Shown: piece after piece, positions 35,626 through 40,984 of the stretch
Layout of the letters: every line of letters begins with the position of its first letter
Numbering within the stretch: position 1 is the stretch's first letter
Assembly (NCBI GenBank): GCA_001970955.1
Contig: MPUH01000665.1
Span: 1 to 40,984 of the forward strand
Direction of reading: 5' to 3'
Length of the DNA stretch: 40,984 nt
Source of the DNA: Stentor coeruleus
Taxonomy: Eukaryota > Ciliophora > Heterotrichea > Heterotrichida > Stentoridae
Program-made: the position numbers and the translations under genes
The notes under the pieces: generated by a model
The model's database searches: none
What the model saw: the letters and a program-made list of their open reading frames with translations, nothing else
Told to the model about the DNA's origin: nothing

Positions 35626-37029
35626 ATGGAGCCACTAAAAGACCCTCTTAAAGACCGAGTTGTAACACAAGTTCATCCTCCTCCTCATCGACCTTTATCA
35701 ATTGATTATCTTGTCAAACCTTTTTGCCATCTTCCTTGCTGGAGATTTTTAAAAGATCATCTCGCTCAAGAAGGTACACTTACAAAATCATCAGCAATTT
35801 ATCTTATTTCCCAAGCTAAATTTTTATTCCAAGCTGAAAAGAATATTTTAGAAATAAAAGACCCTGTTGTAGTTGTTGGAGACTTACATGGGCAGTTTTA
35901 TGATTTGCTTAGAATATTAGAAGTTGGAGGAGACCCTGAAAAAACAAAGTATCTATTTTTAGGTGATTATGTAGATAGAGGGCATTTTTCACTAGAAATT
36001 ATAATGCTTTTATATGCCCTTAAGATAAATTACCCAAATACATTTTATTTAATTCGTGGAAATCACGAAACTAGACAAATGACTACCCATTTCAAATTTC
36101 GTCAAGAAGTACTTCATAAACATGATTTAGAAACATATGAACTTATTATGGAAAGCTTTGATGCTTTACCTATAGCTTGTATTGTAAACGGTAAGTTTTT
36201 AAGTGTTCATGGGGGAATATCTTCATCTTTGTTTCATTTAAGTGACATAATGAATTTGAATAGGTTTATTGAACCACCAAATAATGGTTTGTTTTGTGAT
36301 TTACTTTGGTCCGACCCGGTGGATAACCCATCAGGAGTCCTTTCAGAATGTTTTATGCCGAATATAACAAGAAGTTGTAGTGTTGTTTATGGTTTTAGAG
36401 CAGTAAATATTTTTTTGAAAGAAAACTCATTAGTGAGTATCATTCGTGCTCATGAAGCACAAATGGAAGGATTTAAAATGCACAAATGGAATGGGCCTAA
36501 TAAATTTCCAACTGTTTTAACTATTTTTTCTGCCCCAGATTATTGTGGAACTTATAATAATAAAGGTGCGATACTACGTTTAGAAGATAGTACACTTAGT
36601 ATTCATCAGATATGTAAAAGCCCTGAACCTTATTGTCTTCCACATCAATTAGATGTTTTTGCATGGAGTGTTCCTTTTGTTATAGAAAAATGCGTTTCTA
36701 TGTTTAATCATATTTTTTCGTTAAGCAATGCTAATAAGGATCAATTTACGGAAGATAATGAGCTTATTGAAGAAATGCTTAAAGAAATGCAAGGCCAAAG
36801 AAAAGTTGAATTGGCTGGTAAAATAAAAACATTGTCAAGAATGATAACTATGATTGAATCATTGAATGAAAAGAATAATATAAATGATTACCCTAAGAGC
36901 TATAATAAAGATTATAATATACCAGATGCAATAGTTGGAAAAGGATTATTTGAATTAGAGACTAAAATGGAGACGTTTGAAAAAGTTAAAGCTCAAGATA
37001 TGGTAAACGAAAAATGCCCTACTGCATAA
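35626..37029 (+). CDS. Calcineurin catalytic subunit (PP2B, CnA)
   Basis: Calcineurin A is a Ca2+/calmodulin-activated Ser/Thr phosphatase using a Fe-Zn centre. The 467-residue protein has the metal and catalytic motifs GDLHG (85-89), GDYVDRG (113-119) and GNHE (145-148), then SVHGGIS, LLWSDPV, IIRAHEAQMEGFKM and FSAPDYCGTYNN. The B-subunit-binding helix follows (LDVFAWSVPFVIEK). A calmodulin-binding-type basic helix (GQRKVELAGKIKTLSRMITM) and a C-terminal autoinhibitory-like segment (METFEKVKAQDMVNEKCP) are both recognisable. The domain order and length are those of a complete, regulated enzyme, so regulation by Ca2+-calmodulin and calcineurin B is expected. In ciliates calcineurin affects ciliary beating and secretion. 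It is intronless with a TAA stop. Confidence 0.96.
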   Translation: MEPLKDPLKDRVVTQVHPPPHRPLSIDYLVKPFCHLPCWRFLKDHLAQEGTLTKSSAIYLISQAKFLFQAEKNILEIKDPVVVVGDLHGQFYDLLRILEVGGDPEKTKYLFLGDYVDRGHFSLEIIMLLYALKINYPNTFYLIRGNHETRQMTTHFKFRQEVLHKHDLETYELIMESFDALPIACIVNGKFLSVHGGISSSLFHLSDIMNLNRFIEPPNNGLFCDLLWSDPVDNPSGVLSECFMPNITRSCSVVYGFRAVNIFLKENSLVSIIRAHEAQMEGFKMHKWNGPNKFPTVLTIFSAPDYCGTYNNKGAILRLEDSTLSIHQICKSPEPYCLPHQLDVFAWSVPFVIEKCVSMFNHIFSLSNANKDQFTEDNELIEEMLKEMQGQRKVELAGKIKTLSRMITMIESLNEKNNINDYPKSYNKDYNIPDAIVGKGLFELETKMETFEKVKAQDMVNEKCPTA

Positions 37030-37859
37030 TTATTCTTACCTATTAAAAAACATTAAATCTTTATTATATTTATAAATAAAAGTATTTGATTTTCTGTTAT
37101 TTTAAATCATATTTGTAAAAAAAAATCACTTCACTTTAAAATAATGTGATTTATTATAATACACTTTTACAAGAAATAATTTATATGAGTTGAATGAGAA
37201 AATATTGAAAAATCATTCCTTGGTTGAAATTTGGAAGAATTTATAATGGATGAGTTTAGTCATTTTTGAAAGGTGGGTTAATTTGATTATGATTCTTGAA
37301 ATTAAATTATGAGTAAGAATAAATTGAAAATGTGCAGATTTATGAGAGTGAAAACAATAAAAAGTTTGCAATTTTTATTTGAATTTCATTTTCAGATTCG
37401 ATCAAGCTATTTTTATTTGGTAATTCATTTTCGTAGGCACTATTGGATTTTGTTGACTCTTTAAGATTGGCTCAAGTTAATATTTATTAATGATTCCAAT
37501 CTTTCCTGTTAAAACAAATTCAACTTTTCCAAGATCTTGAAGTACTTTCGGATCTCTTATTCTAAACTTTCATTTATATACCTTTTATCTGCTAATAATC
37601 TTTACATCTATTTTTTATTAAAGAAAATCTAGATCATCAATACTATTTATCAATATCCTATAAATTTTAAAATATGATATTAGCATCCTATATTTAAACA
37701 TTTAAATCAAAATATCTTTTTCTAAAAATCCACCCTTCTCACACTAGATAAATCTTATAAAAATTTTGATTTTATGTATACTATATTAATTTGTGAGTGC
37801 CGATTGTAATATTTTATTATACGCAAATTAGTGATATTTTTAATTTAACTATAACTTTG
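37030..37859. other. Intergenic, 830 bp, holds a decayed gene fragment
   Basis: This is the longest stretch without a gene. Its centre holds a P-type ATPase remnant on the minus strand (listed separately). The rest is AT-rich without recognisable genes, repeats or RNA structures. Confidence 0.6.
37340..37566 (-). pseudogene. Remnant of a P-type (probably P4, flippase-like) ATPase around the phosphorylation site
   Basis: The minus-strand frame from 37566 to 37477 reads FRIRDPKVLQ-DLGKVEFVLTGKIGIINKY then stops. In P-type ATPases this place reads DLGxVEYxxTDKTGTLT, where the Asp is phosphorylated. Here the Asp is Gly and both Thr are Ile, so the catalytic site is lost. A shifted frame further on (ESENEIQIKIANFLLFSLS, ending at 37340) could correspond to the next ATPase block. 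Upstream frames contain several stops. No complete gene can be built. The DLGKVEFV context resembles flippase-type P4 ATPases; the subfamily is tentative. Confidence 0.5.
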
Positions 37860-40800
37860 TTATAAGTCTGATTTCTTTGAAAGGACACTTAAAAGCAATT
37901 GAATATTTTCATTAATGCTACTGATTGCTCCTTCAATTTCACCTACTTTATTCTGAAAGGCATTCATTTTTTCATCCATCATCTTGAAATTAGATTCATT
38001 TTTTTCATTCATCATCTTGAAATTAGTAATAACTTTTTCATCCGTCGCCTTGAAATTAGATTCATTTTTTTCATTCATCATCTTGAAATTAGTAATAACT
38101 TTTTCATCTATGGCTACCACTTTTTCATCCATCATCTTGAAATTAGATTCATTTTTTTCATCCATCATCTTGAAATTAGATTCATTTTTTTCATTCATCA
38201 TCTTGAAATTAGTAATAAAATCTTCATCTACGACTGCTACTTTTTCATCAATTATTTTGTAATTAGATTCATTTTTTTCATTCATCATATTAAAATTCGT
38301 AACCTTTTCATCTATAGTATTAACTATATTATTCATAGATTTAAAATTCAAGGCTGCATTTTCCTCAATTTTTTTTATCTGATTATTATTTTCATCAATC
38401 AATGGCTTAAGAGACTCATTCAAAAACTTATCTTTTAAATACTCTCTTATATCAATAATTTTCCCTTTCCAGTTATCTGTTGGTTTTTCATATGCATGCA
38501 TACAAACGTGCAAATAACTAAGCTTATTTTTTTTATTTCTAAAAGATAATAATTGATCGATTTCAAAAATTATATCAGCCATTTCTGAATAGTTATAAAT
38601 TTCTGCATCTAGTTGAAATTCATCAAAAACATCTCCTAAAATGGAAATGATCATGTTAAGCATTATAATCATATTAACTGTAATAGCTAAAATGTATGTA
38701 ATTGTTTGAATGGTATTCTCTTGGTAAAAAGAATCAGTAGTTCCAGCAATAATATCAAAAGATGATGACCACAAAGATTTAAATGTTATGTTTTCTTGGT
38801 TTGAGGCTATAGAGTTCATAATTCCTAAAGCCAAAGTCGAGTAAATAAAAATTAAAAGAAAATATTTCATTCTATCAAAGCACATTTGCAAAAGTTTTGT
38901 ATAGTACCTTGTATTTCCAAACGCTCTAAAGCCTGTGATTCCTCGTATTATATTAAGGACTATCATGATCCAAGTCATAATTGAATGCTCGAAGTCATAT
39001 AAAAGGAATATTCCAAATAAAACTGTAGTAAAGCATCTTATAAAGTCTATTATATTCATTATGTTTTGAAAATATTGTCTTCCTATAGTTCTAAGTTGAA
39101 TTGCTTCCCATCCAATTAAAAGTGCGTTGATTAAAAATGAAAGGTATATAAACATATGAGATCTAGAAGTTATAACATACGACAACACAATTATATTACT
39201 CCATAAAAGAGAAGTATATAAGTATGTCCAAAATTTAATTAGATCCCATTTATACTCAATAAAAAATTGAATTAGCTCTGTTCTATAAATGTCCTTATTC
39301 TTTCATTCTATTATCGCACTAAGTAATTCAAGACTTGATGTTGATCCTACTTCAAATGGAAGTCGAAATGGAGCTCGATTGAATAATAATGGTACAGGAT
39401 CAGATTTATCTAATATAAAATTTTCGAAATGCTCATAGTCATAATCACTTATCAATGTAAATGGCAATTCATCTGAAGGAGTCCCAAAATAAGCAGACTT
39501 ATTTTGCTTAAGCATACAATTGCAAAACAGCAAATCAATATTTTTGGAACTGTTTCTAATAAGATAAGGCAGGTCATACTCTATAGTTTTTAAGGATTGA
39601 CAAGTATTATAAGTAAGTATTTGATTCTCTGCAATTTCGCACATATAATTTACTACAATATCAGTAGCAGCCTGATGTTTGTATTTGATTGAATAGAAGA
39701 CAGGCCCATGACCAAAAGAATCACATAATAATATCATATTACGGGATTTGGCAAATTTTTCTAAAATATCATCTTTGCCAAGCATACAGATAAAGTGAGT
39801 TATTGAGTAATTAAGATTTGAGAATGTCACATCTAATAATGAAATATTTTCATAATGCTTCAAGCCTAAATTTGAAATATTTGCCAAATATTTCAAATTG
39901 TTATCAAATAAAATGAAGGAGTAACTATTTGGATCAAATGCTTTACTGATTTTTTTTGGTATAAAAGCATCATTGTCAGTAGAGATTATCTCACAACCTG
40001 AGCTCAAGCTATAAGTTTTACTTCTTAGATTGGATTTTACTTGTATTAAACTGTTATCTACTGCGAAATTGATTTCTTCAATGATTTCTTTTTTGCTTAT
40101 AATAGTAAATTTTTCATATCTTCTGGAAAGGCTCCATAGTTTTATGGAGTTATCAGCTGATCCACTTGCAACCAATTTACTATTTGGGCTAAATCAAACA
40201 CTCAATAATGAATTTTTATGTCCTATCAAAGTAAATATTTCTTTTTTTTCTGCAAAGTCCCATATTTTGATTGTTTTATCTTCAGATCCACTTCCTAGAA
40301 GCTTTCCATCATTACTAAAGCTCACACTAGTAACTTCATCTTTATGGCTATTAAAGGTAAACTCTTCAGTTTTGCTTATAAGGTTCCATATTTTAATCGA
40401 ACAATCTTTAGATCCGCTCGCTAAAAAATTACTGTCTGGACTAAAGCATATGCTACGCACCCCCGCAGTATGACCATTAAAAGTGTATTCTTCCTTTTTT
40501 TCAGCCAGATTCCATATTTTAATAGTATTGTCTGAGGATCCACTCGCTAAAACTTTTCCATCTGGGCTAAATTTTATGCTTTCTACCGAATTTTCATGAC
40601 CTAAAAGTGTAAATTCTTCTATTTTTTTAATGAAATTCCATACTTTTATCGATTTGTCAGCAGACCCACTTGCTAAAAGCTCACCATTTGCATTGAAGCT
40701 AACGCTTAAAATATTTTTTTCATGGCCTTTAAGCACAAATGCTTCTTTTTTTTCTGCAACATTCCAAACTTTAAGATCGCTACCAGACCCAATTGCTATA

Positions 40801-40984
40801 AAATTGCTATCAGGGCTAAAGCTTAAACAATATGTAACCCCACCATAAATAGTAAATGTGCTATCTTCTTTTTGATTTTTTAAATCCCAAAATTTTATAA
40901 TTTTGTTATCTGAAATACTTGCTAAAAGCCTGCCATCTGGACTAAAATTTACGTTCCATATAGTATTATTGTGCCCTCTAAGCG
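37860..40984 (-). CDS. WD40-repeat / TRP-like cation channel fusion with coiled-coil tail; 5' end outside the window; two in-frame TGA
   Basis: One reading frame spans the whole stretch, broken only by TGA at 40194-40196 and 39303-39305. The visible N-terminal part has seven WD40 repeats (typical blade VESIKFSPDGKVLASGSSDN, then IKIWNL). A linker of about 230 residues follows (PFRLPFEVGSTSSLELLSAI at its end). Next is a six-helix channel of TRP/polycystin type: FFIEYKWDLIKFW before S1, a pore region near SLWSSSFDIIAGTTDSF, and S6 NMIIMLNMIISILGDVFDEF. The tail is a coiled coil made of near-identical NEKNESNFKMMDEK repeats. Each TGA lies inside conserved protein: the first in a WD40 blade (SLLSV-stop-FSPNSK), the second just before the channel. 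No GT-AG intron removes either. The gene is either a recent pseudogene, an assembly error, or a readthrough gene. The final stop is TAA. Confidence 0.8.
37960..38300 (-). repeat. In-frame tandem repeats encoding a channel coiled-coil tail
   Basis: Imperfect units of about 33-48 bp, built on the plus-strand core TTCATTCATCATCTTGAAAT, repeat about nine times. They encode NEKNESNFKMMDEK and DEKVITNFKMM units on the minus strand. The nearly identical DNA implies recent expansion or contraction, always in multiples of three. Confidence 0.85.

Noticed and set aside
37899-38438. Long plus-strand open frame opposite the channel tail
   Set aside because: It is an antisense shadow of the tandem repeats; its FFIHHLEIRFI translation is a by-product.
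1-40984. Reassigned stop codons (TAA/TAG as Gln, or TGA as sense) across the whole genome
   Set aside because: Conserved proteins end at TAA, TAG and TGA where homologues end, and the introns explain the internal stops. Only the channel gene shows unexplained TGA.
1-40984. tRNA genes, rRNA, CRISPR arrays, telomeric repeats or transposons
   Set aside because: I looked for B-box-like promoter motifs, clustered telomere-type repeats, transposase motifs and spaced repeats and found none that I could support.

Overview
The window reads as somatic (macronuclear-type) DNA of a heterotrich ciliate, most likely Stentor. It is AT-rich and densely packed with mostly intronless genes. The few introns are minute: five of exactly 15 nt and two of 17 nt. 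The standard genetic code is in use: TAA, TAG and TGA all end genes, and internal TAA/TAG codons are not needed for sense. Every product with a recognisable homologue is eukaryotic, and several belong to cilia.

Layout. 1-1.7 kb (minus): the 3'-truncated start of an MT-A70 adenine methyltransferase resembling ciliate MTA1, with several frame breaks at A-runs, and TMEM231 of the ciliary transition zone, interrupted by two assembly joins. 1.8-5.1 kb: an SK-type potassium channel, a small basic protein, and the PP2A B56 regulatory subunit. 5.6-12.9 kb (all minus): a small spliced gene with a mitochondrial-type leader, UBE2K, a B-box/WD40 protein, a coiled-coil protein, a sestrin, and an NBR1-type autophagy receptor. 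13.3-17.0 kb: TMCO1, a possible C2orf81-like protein, and a Ser/Thr kinase. 17.5-22.5 kb: two tandem paralogues of a large helical-repeat protein that share an intron position. 23-29.2 kb: a SHIPPO/STPGR axonemal repeat protein, a small basic protein, CFAP184/CCDC96, and a coiled-coil protein. 29.9-37 kb: a chagasin-like cysteine-protease inhibitor, two small unknown proteins, a mitochondrial protein, NDC1, a CFAP97-like protein, and the calcineurin catalytic subunit. 37.3-37.6 kb: a decayed P-type ATPase fragment. 37.9 kb to the right edge (minus): a WD40-TRP-like channel-coiled-coil gene, open except for two in-frame TGA codons.

How the genes relate. There is no bacterial-style operon, but several functional themes recur. 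Cilia: TMEM231, SHIPPO, CFAP184, the CFAP97-like protein and perhaps the C2orf81-like protein. Calcium and phosphatase signalling: SK channel, calcineurin A, TMCO1, B56. Nutrient stress and autophagy: sestrin, NBR1, UBE2K. Spacing is extreme: divergent start codons lie 10 bp apart at 3763/3774, and four same-strand pairs have about 10-30 bp between a stop and the next start. Intergenic DNA has a striking strand asymmetry: 5' flanks are almost free of G on the sense strand, and 3' flanks are almost free of C.

Data-quality caution: five single-N positions (893, 1062, 20195, 20291, 29499) are each flanked by direct duplications. They look like unmerged contig ends, so the local repeats there should not be read as biology.
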